Shown: in pieces, positions 1 to 6,254 of the stretch
Numbering within the stretch: position 1 is the first letter of the stretch
How the letters are laid out: every line of letters starts with the position of its first letter
Assembly: GCA_025937035.1 (NCBI GenBank)
Contig: JAICSG010000163.1
Coordinates: 1 to 7,864 of the forward strand
DNA from: Thermoanaerobaculia bacterium
Lineage (GTDB): Bacteria; Acidobacteriota; Thermoanaerobaculia; Multivoradales; UBA5704
Length of the DNA: 7,864 nt
Direction of reading: 5' to 3'
Program-made: the position numbers and the translations under genes
Notes under the pieces: generated by a model
Told to the model about the DNA's origin: nothing
What the model saw: only the letters and a program-made list of their open reading frames with translations
The model's database searches: none

Positions 1-70
1 CCTCCCGCTATTTGTCCCACCCCCCCCCCCCCCCACCCCCCGCCCCCCCCCCGCGCGCCCCCCCGCGGCA
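1..70. repeat. C-rich low-complexity tract at window edge
   Basis: Long cytosine runs (15 C at 20-34, 6 C at 36-41, 10 C at 43-52, 7 C at 58-64) are broken only by single A or G bases and a short CGCG stretch. No reading frame here resembles a protein. A run of this kind at the first bases of a window is typical of a contig end, where two-colour sequencing adds false poly-G (poly-C on the other strand). A genuine poly-C tract cannot be excluded. Confidence 0.8.
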
Positions 71-148
71 CTCAATGCCCTCCTCCTAGCCGCTCCAGAT
101 TCCTCGCCGCCTCGGTGCCTTAAACTAACTGGCTGAGAGCGATGAAAC

Positions 149-193
149 GCGGCGGAGGGCACTCGCGCCTAAAGAGGTGCGACCCTCCGCCGC
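149..193 (+). promoter_or_regulatory. Inverted repeat / leader hairpin upstream of the halogenase-like gene
   Basis: GCGGCGGAGGG at 149-159 is the exact reverse complement of CCCTCCGCCGC at 183-193, giving an 11-bp perfect stem with a 23-nt spacer. Inside the spacer CAC (160-162) can also pair with GTG (177-179) after a short bulge. The 3' arm ends 7 nt before the purine-rich ribosome-binding site at 201-211. No U-tract follows, so it is not a canonical intrinsic terminator. It may be a leader hairpin that affects mRNA stability or ribosome access, or the dyad of a DNA-binding regulator. The structure is seen directly; the role is inferred. Confidence 0.5.
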
Positions 194-200
194 AGGGTGG

Positions 201-211
201 GGAGGAAGGAG
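201..211 (+). promoter_or_regulatory. Ribosome-binding site that fixes the ATG at 219
   Basis: GGAGGAAGGAG ends 7 nt before the ATG at 219. It selects that codon over the upstream in-frame GTG at 177, which lies inside the leader inverted repeat and has no comparable site in front of it. Confidence 0.85.
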
Positions 212-218
212 ACTGTCC

Positions 219-1991
219 ATGGAAGAGAAGAGCCTTCGTGAGGTGGATGTCCTCATCATCGGGGCCGGGCTGGCGGGCCTGTCGCTCGCCCGCCAGCTCC
301 TTCTGGCCGATCCAGGGAAGCGGATCCTGATGGTGGACCGCCAGGCCGAGATCCCTCCCGAGCGGCAGAAGGTGGGGGAGGCCACCGTCCAGGTGAGCGG
401 CTACTACTTCTCCCGGGTGCTCGACCTGGAGGAGCACCTCCTGCGCGAGCACTACCTCAAGTACAACCTCCGCTTCCACTGGAAGACCGGCCGGGGCGAC
501 GGCGCTTATGAGGACTACAGCCAGTCCTACATCCGGACCCTCTCCAACATCGCCACCTATCAGCTCGACCGCAACAAGCTGGAGACCGAGATCCTGCGGC
601 TGAGCCGGGAGAGCCCCGGCTTCGAGCTGATCCATCCCGCCACGGGCCTGAGCGTGGAGCTGAGCGAGGACGGGCCTCACTCCTTCCAATTCGAGGCCGG
701 GGGACGGCGGATCGCCGGCCGTGCCACCTGGGTGGTGGACGCCTCGGGCCGCAACCGTTTCCTGGTCCGCCGGGAGAAGCTGGAGCGGCCGAGCCCCATC
801 GATCACGGCTCCTCCTTCCTCTGGGTGGACGGCCTGCTCGATCCCGAGAGGCTCACCGGCCTCGACCGCAAGGCCGTCCGCGTGCGGCCGGAGCGCTCGG
901 CCCTGGGGCACCTGCCCACCTTCCTCGCCACCAACCACTTCTGCGGCGAGGGCTTCTGGCTCTGGGTGATCCCGCTCCACGGCAAGACGAGCCTCGGGCT
1001 GGTCTACGACGCCGCCAAGATCTCCAGCAAGGAGGTGGGCACGGCCGAGAAGCTCGTGGAATGGATCTGCCGCGAGTTTCCCCTCTTCGCTCGCGACCTT
1101 CCGCAGCGGAAGATCCTCCATCATTCGGGCTTCACCAGCTTCGCTTACGATGGCGGCCAGACGATCTCTCCCTCCCGCTGGGCCCTGGTCGGCGAGGCCT
1201 GCCGCTTCTCCGATCCCCTCTACAGCCCCGGCGGCGACCTGATCGCGATCAACAACACAGTCATCGCCGACGCCAACCTGACCGCCGGCCGTGAGGAGCT
1301 GGCCGCCAAGGTCCGGCTGTACGATCCGCTCGCCCGGGCGGTCTTCGAGGCCTACGTCCCCAGCTACGCCGTGAGCTATGCCACTCTGGGGGATCAGGAG
1401 TGTTTCTCCCTGCGCTACGCCTGGGAGCTGACGGTCTATTTCGCCTTCTACGTCTTCCCGTTCATCAACGACCTGCTCACCGACCGGGCCTTCCTGCCGG
1501 GCTTCCTGCGCCGTTTCGGCCGTCTGGGACCGATCAATCAGGGCATCCATCGCCTGCTCGCGGCCTATTACGAGTGGAAAAAGGAGAACGTGGCCCTCGC
1601 GGCCCCCGAGCCGGTCTTCTTCGACTTTACCGAGATCGGGGCCCTCCGGGCGGCGGAGAAGACCTTCTACAAGATCGGCCTCGGCGCCGAGGAGTCCCGC
1701 CGGGTTCTGGACGACCAGCTCGCCAACCTGGAGGAGCTCGCCCGCTGGACCTACGCCCACGTCAGCGCCGCCGTGCTGGACGATCCGCGGGCCACGGCCA
1801 ACGCGGCCTACGTCCGCGGCATCGACGTCGGCGATCTGCGGTTCGACCCCGAGGCCATGGCCGCGCGCCTGGAGGAGTCCTGCCGGGAGACCTCCGAAAC
1901 CTACGCCTGGTGCTTCGACGTCCCCTGTATGGCCCGCTTCCGGACCGAGCGGCTGGTCCCGATGGCCGAGCCGGCTCAGGCGGTGGGATGA
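219..1991 (+). CDS. Flavin-dependent halogenase-like monooxygenase (tryptophan-halogenase superfamily)
   Basis: A 590-aa cytosolic flavoprotein. The N-terminal FAD-binding Rossmann motif is GAGLAG at residues 15-20; a KVGEAT box follows at 51-56 (halogenases have a GVGEAT box at this place). Lys81, in YLKYNLRFHW, aligns by eye with the catalytic lysine (Lys79 in PrnA/RebH). A VVDASGR box ends at residue 178, and WLWVIP at 247-252 matches the WxWxIP signature of flavin-dependent halogenases. These enzymes use FADH2, O2 and halide to make HOCl, which charges the lysine and halogenates an aromatic or other electron-rich substrate. In the halide/active-site loop this protein has DPLYSPGGD (332-340) where tryptophan halogenases have EPLESTG, so the catalytic Glu is replaced by Tyr335 and Thr by Pro337. 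That is closer to phenol/pyrrole-type members. It is somewhat longer than most halogenases (about 500-550 aa), with a helical C-terminal region. No flavin reductase is in the window. Alternative: a non-halogenating FAD hydroxylase. Its stop overlaps the next start. Confidence 0.82.
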   Translation: MEEKSLREVDVLIIGAGLAGLSLARQLLLADPGKRILMVDRQAEIPPERQKVGEATVQVSGYYFSRVLDLEEHLLREHYLKYNLRFHWKTGRGDGAYEDYSQSYIRTLSNIATYQLDRNKLETEILRLSRESPGFELIHPATGLSVELSEDGPHSFQFEAGGRRIAGRATWVVDASGRNRFLVRREKLERPSPIDHGSSFLWVDGLLDPERLTGLDRKAVRVRPERSALGHLPTFLATNHFCGEGFWLWVIPLHGKTSLGLVYDAAKISSKEVGTAEKLVEWICREFPLFARDLPQRKILHHSGFTSFAYDGGQTISPSRWALVGEACRFSDPLYSPGGDLIAINNTVIADANLTAGREELAAKVRLYDPLARAVFEAYVPSYAVSYATLGDQECFSLRYAWELTVYFAFYVFPFINDLLTDRAFLPGFLRRFGRLGPINQGIHRLLAAYYEWKKENVALAAPEPVFFDFTEIGALRAAEKTFYKIGLGAEESRRVLDDQLANLEELARWTYAHVSAAVLDDPRATANAAYVRGIDVGDLRFDPEAMAARLEESCRETSETYAWCFDVPCMARFRTERLVPMAEPAQAVG

Positions 1992-3457
1992 TGATCGACC
2001 ACGCTCCAGGCCTGGAACGGGCCTTCTCGACCGTCCCCGAAGAGCGTACCGCCGAGCCGCTGCGGGTGGAGGGGGAGGTCCCCGCCTTCCTCCGCGGCAC
2101 CTACTTCCTGAACGGCCCGGCCCGCTTCGCCCGCGGGGACGTGCGCTACCTCCACTGGCTGGACGGCGACGGCATGGTCTGCGCCCTTCGCTTCGGCGCG
2201 GACGGCCCCCGCCTCACCACCCGCTTCGCCCGCGGCACCAGGCTGGCGGAGGAGGAGGCGGCCGGCCGCGCGCTCTACCGCTCGTTCGGAACGGCGTTCC
2301 CCGGCGACCGCCTGGTGCGCGGCATCGCCCTGGAGTCGCCGCTCAACGTCAGCGTCTACCCTTACGCGGGCACCCTCCTCGTCTTCGGCGAGCAGGGGAT
2401 CCCCTGGGAGCTCGATCCCGAGACCCTGGAGACGCGCGCCCCCTTCACCTTCGGCGGCGGCCTCAACCCCCTGAGCCCGTTCGCGGCCCATCCGAAGATC
2501 GATCCCGGGACGGGCGAGCTGATCAACTTCGGCGTCTCCTTCTCCGCAACGCAACCCTGCCTCAACCTCTACCGGTTCAGCCCGGAGGGGGAGCTCGTCT
2601 ACCGCCGCCGCCTCCCCCTGGACGCCCCCTGCTCGCTGCACGACTTCTGCCTCAGCCGGCACCACGCGATCTTCTACGCCAGCCCTTACGTGCTGGACAT
2701 GGCGGCCCTGGCGGCGGGCGGCACGCTGCTCGATTCGCTCCGCTGGGAGCCGGAGCGGGGGAGCCGGATGATCGTCGCGCGGCGGGAGGACGGCGAGCTG
2801 GTCGCCTCGCTGCCGGTGGGGGACCGCTACGTCCTCCACGGCATCAACGCCTTCGAGGAGGGGGAGCGGCTGGTGGTGGACGTCCTGGAGCTCGACCGTC
2901 CGGTCTACGATCAGTACAACGTTCCCGATCTCTTCCCGGAGGTGGCCCCCGGGCGGCCCGTCCGCCTGGTGATGGATCTCCCCAGCGGCGCCCTCCTGGA
3001 GCGCCGGGAGATCGCCTACGACAAGGCGCCGGACTTCCCGGCGATCGATCCGGCTCTGGCGGGAAGCCCCTACGAGGACTTCTGGATGCTCGGGATCTCG
3101 AAGGCCGGCCTGCCCGGCCGCAAGACCTTCGACGAGCTCGTCCACGCCTCGTGGGCCCATCCGGACCGCGTCGAGGTCTGGCAAGCCCCGCCGGGCCACT
3201 ACCTGGGAGGGGAGCCCGCCTTCGCGCCGGACCCCTCGGGCGCTGGGGGAGCGGTGATCTGCCAACGCTTCGACGCCGGGAGAGGGGAGAGCGCCTTCCT
3301 GGTGTTCGACGCCTTCAATGTCGCCGCGGGGCCGGTGGCGGTGCTGCCGCTGGAGCGGCCGCTACACCTGGGATTTCATGCTTTTTTCGCGCCTGAGGAA
3401 AGCGGGAAGGGACCTGAGGAACGGCAGGGATCTCAAGGGTCGGCCGAGCCCCGCTAA
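1988..3457 (+). CDS. Carotenoid/stilbene cleavage oxygenase (RPE65 family)
   Basis: A 489-aa non-heme Fe(II) dioxygenase predicted to split a C=C bond of a carotenoid, apocarotenoid or phenylpropene/stilbene into two carbonyl products. The four iron-ligand histidines of this seven-bladed propeller family are visible: His168 in AHPKIDP (followed by TGELINFGV, typical of the family), His218 in SLHDF, His284 in LHGINAF and His464 in LGFHAFF. The N-terminal LRGTYFLNGP (residues about 34-43) and LHWLDGDGM boxes are also family hallmarks. Length is normal, apart from a hydrophilic tail of about 20 residues after the last His motif. The start ATG at 1988 overlaps the upstream TGA (ATGA), so translation is probably coupled to the halogenase-like gene; ATG 1991 is an equivalent alternative. 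The family and iron site are secure; the substrate cannot be read from the sequence. There is no carotenoid synthesis gene nearby. Confidence 0.95.
   Translation: MMIDHAPGLERAFSTVPEERTAEPLRVEGEVPAFLRGTYFLNGPARFARGDVRYLHWLDGDGMVCALRFGADGPRLTTRFARGTRLAEEEAAGRALYRSFGTAFPGDRLVRGIALESPLNVSVYPYAGTLLVFGEQGIPWELDPETLETRAPFTFGGGLNPLSPFAAHPKIDPGTGELINFGVSFSATQPCLNLYRFSPEGELVYRRRLPLDAPCSLHDFCLSRHHAIFYASPYVLDMAALAAGGTLLDSLRWEPERGSRMIVARREDGELVASLPVGDRYVLHGINAFEEGERLVVDVLELDRPVYDQYNVPDLFPEVAPGRPVRLVMDLPSGALLERREIAYDKAPDFPAIDPALAGSPYEDFWMLGISKAGLPGRKTFDELVHASWAHPDRVEVWQAPPGHYLGGEPAFAPDPSGAGGAVICQRFDAGRGESAFLVFDAFNVAAGPVAVLPLERPLHLGFHAFFAPEESGKGPEERQGSQGSAEPR
3454..3457. other. Tail-to-tail overlap of convergent stop codons
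   Basis: The 4 bp CTAA carries both stops: TAA at 3455-3457 ends the oxygenase on the plus strand, and TAG (read from 3456 to 3454) ends the ABC ATPase on the minus strand. There is no intergenic space, and I see no stem followed by a T-run on either side that could serve as an intrinsic terminator. Confidence 0.95.
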
Positions 3458-4311
3458 CCCCCAGCCTTTCTGATCAGCACCGTTTGGGAGCCCTCCCCCA
3501 GATCCGTGCCGTCCGCTGCCCCCGGCCGCTCGATCGACTGGCCGGAGTGGTCGAGGCCCATGACGCGGAAGATGTGGTCGCGCAGATGCCGGCAGACGGG
3601 GTTGTCGAGGTCGCGTGGCCGGGGGACGTCCACGGTGACGAGGTCGCGGATGCGGGAGGGGCGCTTGCCCATCACCACGACGCGGTCCGAGAGCTGGACC
3701 GCCTCCTCGACGTCGTGGGTGACGAAGAGCACCGTCTTGCGCTCGCGCTGCCAGATCTGGGTCAGCTCGGAGCGCAGCTTCATGCGGGTCAGGTAGTCGA
3801 GGGCTCCGAACGGCTCGTCCATGAACAGCACGTCCGGCTCGGCGGCGAAGGCGCGGGCGATCTCCACCCGCTGCTTCATGCCGCCCGAGAGCTCGCGCGG
3901 GAAGGCCTTGCCGAAGCCGGTCAGGCCCACCATCTCGATGTAGTGGTCGACCACCCTCTTCCTCTCCGCCGGATCGGAACGCTTGACCCCGAAGCCGACG
4001 TTGTCCTCCACGGTCAGCCAGGGGAAGACCGAGCTCTCCTGGAAGATGAAGATGTGGCGGGGATCGGGGCCGGCCACCGGCAGGCCGTCGATGCGGATCT
4101 CCCCCGAGGTCGCCTCCAGGAAGCCGCCGGCGATGTTGAGCAGGGTCGACTTGCCGCAGCCGGAAGGGCCGACGATGCAGATGAGCTCGCCATCCGCCAC
4201 CTCCAGGTTGATGTCCTCCAGCACGATGATGCCGGGCTGGGTCCGCTCCATCGGGGGGAAGGTCATCCAGATGCCGCGGACGGCGATCTTGGCCGCTGTG
4301 CTCCGGGTCAT
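3454..4311 (-). CDS. ABC transporter ATP-binding protein, NitT/TauT (nitrate/sulfonate/taurine-type) family
   Basis: A 285-aa cytoplasmic ATPase that powers the importer formed with the neighbouring permease and binding protein. The full motif set is present in order: Walker A GPSGCGKST (48-56), Q-loop FQES (90-93) with FPWLTVEDNV after it, signature LSGGMKQR (141-148), Walker B VLFMDEP (161-167) followed by the D-loop GALD (169-172), and the switch histidine in VTHD (His199). FPWLTV and EPFGALD are typical of the SsuB/TauB/NrtD branch. The start is the ATG at 4311, whose first bases overlap the permease TGA (ATGA). The open frame continues upstream through the permease gene, but that extension has no ABC-like sequence. 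The C-terminal 40 or so residues are variable. The exact substrate cannot be told from this subunit. Confidence 0.95.
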   Translation of the reverse strand: MTRSTAAKIAVRGIWMTFPPMERTQPGIIVLEDINLEVADGELICIVGPSGCGKSTLLNIAGGFLEATSGEIRIDGLPVAGPDPRHIFIFQESSVFPWLTVEDNVGFGVKRSDPAERKRVVDHYIEMVGLTGFGKAFPRELSGGMKQRVEIARAFAAEPDVLFMDEPFGALDYLTRMKLRSELTQIWQRERKTVLFVTHDVEEAVQLSDRVVVMGKRPSRIRDLVTVDVPRPRDLDNPVCRHLRDHIFRVMGLDHSGQSIERPGAADGTDLGEGSQTVLIRKAGG

Positions 4312-5072
4312 CGGCCGCTGAGCCCCCAACGCACCTCGTCGAGGGTTTCCATCCGGCGCACCAGCCAGTCCAGGCCGAGCCCGATCAGGCCGATCATCGC
4401 CATGCCGGCAACCACGAGGTCGTAGCGCTTGCCGGCGTTGCGGGCGTCGATGATCAGATAGCCCAGCCCGGAATTGACGGAGATCATCTCGGCCGCCACC
4501 ACCACCAGCCAAGCCACGCCGAGAGCGAGGCGCAGGCCGGTGAGGATCTGCGGCAGGGCGGCCGGGAAGACCACCTTGCGGAACAGCTCGAGGCCCGTGA
4601 TCCCGAAGTTGCGGGCGGCGCGGATGTAGTTGATCTGGATGTTCTGGACCGCCGCCATCGCGGAGGTCGTGATCGGGAACAGGCTGGCCAGGAAGATCAG
4701 GAAGATCGGCGCCAAGTCGCTGACTCCGAACCAGAGGATGGCCACCGGGATCCAGGCGATCGGCGAGATCGGCCGCAGCACCTGGAGGGCCGGATTGAAA
4801 GCCATGCGGGCGCGGCCGAACCACCCCATCAGCAGGCCGGCCGGGATGCCGATGAAGACGGCCAGCAGGTAGCCCGCGCTCACCCGGAAGAGCGAAGCCA
4901 CGATGTACTTGATCAGCACCCCCTTGCGGGCCAGCTCGACCGTGCCCAGCACCACCTCCTTGGGAGTGGGGAAGATGTCGGTCCCCGACCAGCGGACGGC
5001 GAGGTGCCAGCCGCAGATGAAGCCGACGGCGACGGTCAGCGGCAACAGGAGGGATTCGACTTTCGATCTCAC
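4308..5072 (-). CDS. ABC transporter permease, NitT/TauT family (BPD_transp_1)
   Basis: A 254-aa inner-membrane subunit with about six hydrophobic segments (near residues 5-25, 60-82, 100-118, 120-142, 183-198 and 218-236). The cytoplasmic coupling helix (EAA loop) that docks on the ATPase is seen at about 150-180 as ARNFGITGLELF followed by FPAALPQILTGLR. FPTPKEV (34-40) and the SPIAWIPVAILWFG stretch (103-116) are hallmarks of SsuC/TauC/NrtB-like permeases. Translation starts at a GTG (5070-5072) preceded by a good GGGGAGG site, 41 bp after the binding-protein stop. Its stop overlaps the ATPase start. It presumably works as a homodimer. The family is certain; the transported solute is not. 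Confidence 0.95.
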   Translation of the reverse strand: MRSKVESLLLPLTVAVGFICGWHLAVRWSGTDIFPTPKEVVLGTVELARKGVLIKYIVASLFRVSAGYLLAVFIGIPAGLLMGWFGRARMAFNPALQVLRPISPIAWIPVAILWFGVSDLAPIFLIFLASLFPITTSAMAAVQNIQINYIRAARNFGITGLELFRKVVFPAALPQILTGLRLALGVAWLVVVAAEMISVNSGLGYLIIDARNAGKRYDLVVAGMAMIGLIGLGLDWLVRRMETLDEVRWGLSGR

Positions 5073-5084
5073 GGGTCCTCCCCT

Positions 5085-5104
5085 CCGGGCCGAAAGCGGG
5101 CCGG
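5085..5104 (-). promoter_or_regulatory. Hairpin between binding-protein and permease genes
   Basis: CCGGGCCG (5085-5092) and CGGGCCGG (5097-5104) can pair over 7 of 8 positions around a 4-nt loop; one central position is mismatched. In the minus-strand transcript the stem sits between the binding-protein stop (5114) and the permease ribosome-binding site, which begins right after it. Hairpins in this position in importer operons often stabilise the upstream binding-protein message or dampen permease expression. That role is inferred here. Confidence 0.4.
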
Positions 5105-5113
5105 GATCGGCGA

Positions 5114-6175
5114 TCAGCGGGCCTTAGCCCAGTTGTACTCCGTGGCTCCTGCCGTCTTCTCGGAAAACCTGGCGTCGGCGTACTCCTCGAAGGGCATCGG
5201 GCGCGTCAGCACGCCGGCCTCCAGGGCCATGTCCGCGATCTGCTGGAAATCGCCGCGGGCGAGGCGCAGGCTGGAGTACCTCACGCGGTCCGGGGGTTTC
5301 GAGAGGACGAAGCGGAGCAGCCGCGGATCCTGGTTGTAGTACTGGGTGGCGACCGCCTGGGCGGCATCCATGCGGTGGTCCATCCCCCCTTCGAGCCAGA
5401 GGCCGCTCTTGGCGATGCCATCGACGAGCTGCTGCACCCAGTCGGGGTGCTGGTCGATCGTCTTCTGCGATACCACCAGCACGCAGGAGATGAAATTGGG
5501 CCAGATGTCCTTGGCCTGATAGAGCACGCGGCCATAGCCGTCGAGCTCGGTCTGGGCCATGAACGGCTCGCCCGAGGTGATGGCGTCCACCGCCCGCGAG
5601 TAGAGGGCGGCCGGCATGTCGGGCGGCGCCATCTCGACGATCTCCACGTCCCGGATCGTCATCCCCTGCTGCGCCAGGGCCCTGCGCAGCAGGAGGTACT
5701 GGTTGGAGAAGCGGTTGGGAATCGCCACCTTCTTCCCGCGCAGGTCGCGGACGGAGTAGATCCCGGAGCTCTTGCCCACCATCAGCGCCGTCCCGTCCCG
5801 GTGGCCCAGGTAGACGATCTTGACGGGGACCCCCTGCTGGCGCAGGGCCATCGCCAGGGGGGCGAGCATGAAGGTGGCGGGCAGATAGCCGGCGATCAGC
5901 GACTCCTTGATCTCCGGGAAGCCGTTGAAGCGCACCGGCTCATAGAAGCCCTTGCCGGTCATGCTCTTGTTGATCCAGTCGGTGACCGGGCAGGTGAGAT
6001 GGCAGGTCACCGGCAGGAAGCCGACCCGGAACCGTTCCACGGCGGCCGCCGGATCGCTCTTCCGGAAGCCGAGCGCCCGCGCCGGGTCGAACCCCAGGTT
6101 CAACCACGCATGGGTGAAGCCGAGGGCCACAGCTCCGGTGAGCGCGCCCACGGCGATCCTGGTCAGCTTACTCAT
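5114..6175 (-). CDS. ABC transporter substrate-binding protein, NrtA/CmpA-NMT1-like
   Basis: A 353-aa exported or membrane-tethered solute receptor for the importer encoded downstream. Residues 1-25 form a signal-like segment (basic MSKLTR, then a hydrophobic stretch, then THA at 21-23 as a possible signal peptidase I site). There is no lipobox cysteine. The mature part begins with the family's first strand and ligand loop, FRVGFLPVT (49-57), followed by a distinctive CHLTCPVTDW (58-67). Further family features are an ES-IAGYLPATFMLAP segment near 91-106, VRDLRGKKVAIPNRFSNQ (142-159, typical of NMT1-like binding proteins) and EYADARF near the C-terminus. Overall it resembles NrtA/CmpA/SsuA-type proteins, whose ligands include nitrate, bicarbonate, sulfonates and pyrimidine precursors. 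Cys58 and Cys62 in the predicted ligand cleft are unusual, and a third Cys is at 231. The ATG at 6175 has no strong Shine-Dalgarno sequence. Ligand unknown. Confidence 0.88.
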   Translation of the reverse strand: MSKLTRIAVGALTGAVALGFTHAWLNLGFDPARALGFRKSDPAAAVERFRVGFLPVTCHLTCPVTDWINKSMTGKGFYEPVRFNGFPEIKESLIAGYLPATFMLAPLAMALRQQGVPVKIVYLGHRDGTALMVGKSSGIYSVRDLRGKKVAIPNRFSNQYLLLRRALAQQGMTIRDVEIVEMAPPDMPAALYSRAVDAITSGEPFMAQTELDGYGRVLYQAKDIWPNFISCVLVVSQKTIDQHPDWVQQLVDGIAKSGLWLEGGMDHRMDAAQAVATQYYNQDPRLLRFVLSKPPDRVRYSSLRLARGDFQQIADMALEAGVLTRPMPFEEYADARFSEKTAGATEYNWAKAR

Positions 6176-6195
6176 GGAAGCCCAGCACCGCTTGA

Positions 6196-6225
6196 ATCAT
6201 ACCCTTCGAGGACGGCGTGCAGCAA
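6196..6225 (-). promoter_or_regulatory. Possible sigma-70-type promoter before the binding-protein gene
   Basis: Reading the minus strand, TTGCTG (6225-6220) is followed after 18 nt by TATGAT (6201-6196), a 5/6 match to the -10 consensus, about 20 nt before the ATG at 6175. It would give the transporter an internal promoter within the 79-bp gap after the nitrilase. The -35 match is poor, so this is only a candidate. Confidence 0.22.
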
Positions 6226-6254
6226 ACACGCGCTCCCAGCGGATCCCTGCTCTC

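Noticed and set aside
142..330. Short plus-strand frame starting at ATG 142 before and inside the halogenase-like gene
   Set aside because: It runs through the leader hairpin and then out of frame into the gene, with no ribosome-binding site and no protein-like sequence.
120..1760. 546-aa open frame on the minus strand opposite the halogenase-like gene
   Set aside because: Its composition (rich in Gly, Ala, Glu, Leu and Pro without motifs) is that of an antisense shadow of G/C-ending codons. The plus-strand protein carries clear FAD and halogenase motifs.
1400..1987. Upstream extension of the carotenoid oxygenase frame
   Set aside because: The extension is Arg/Pro/Gly-rich out-of-frame translation of the halogenase-like gene; family similarity begins only after ATG 1988.
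1976..3265. 429-aa minus-strand frame opposite the carotenoid oxygenase
   Set aside because: No domain-like sequence; it is antisense to a gene with all four iron-ligand histidines.
3380..3396. T-run (CTTTTTT) near the end of the oxygenase as a possible terminator
   Set aside because: No stable stem precedes it, and it lies inside the coding region just after the last iron-ligand histidine.
3484..4425. 313-aa plus-strand frame opposite the ABC ATPase
   Set aside because: His/Asp/Gly-rich shadow with no motifs; the opposite strand has a complete ABC motif set.
4312..4824. N-terminal extension of the ABC ATPase frame
   Set aside because: It reads the permease gene in the wrong frame; ATG 4311 gives a normal-length ATPase and the ATGA overlap.
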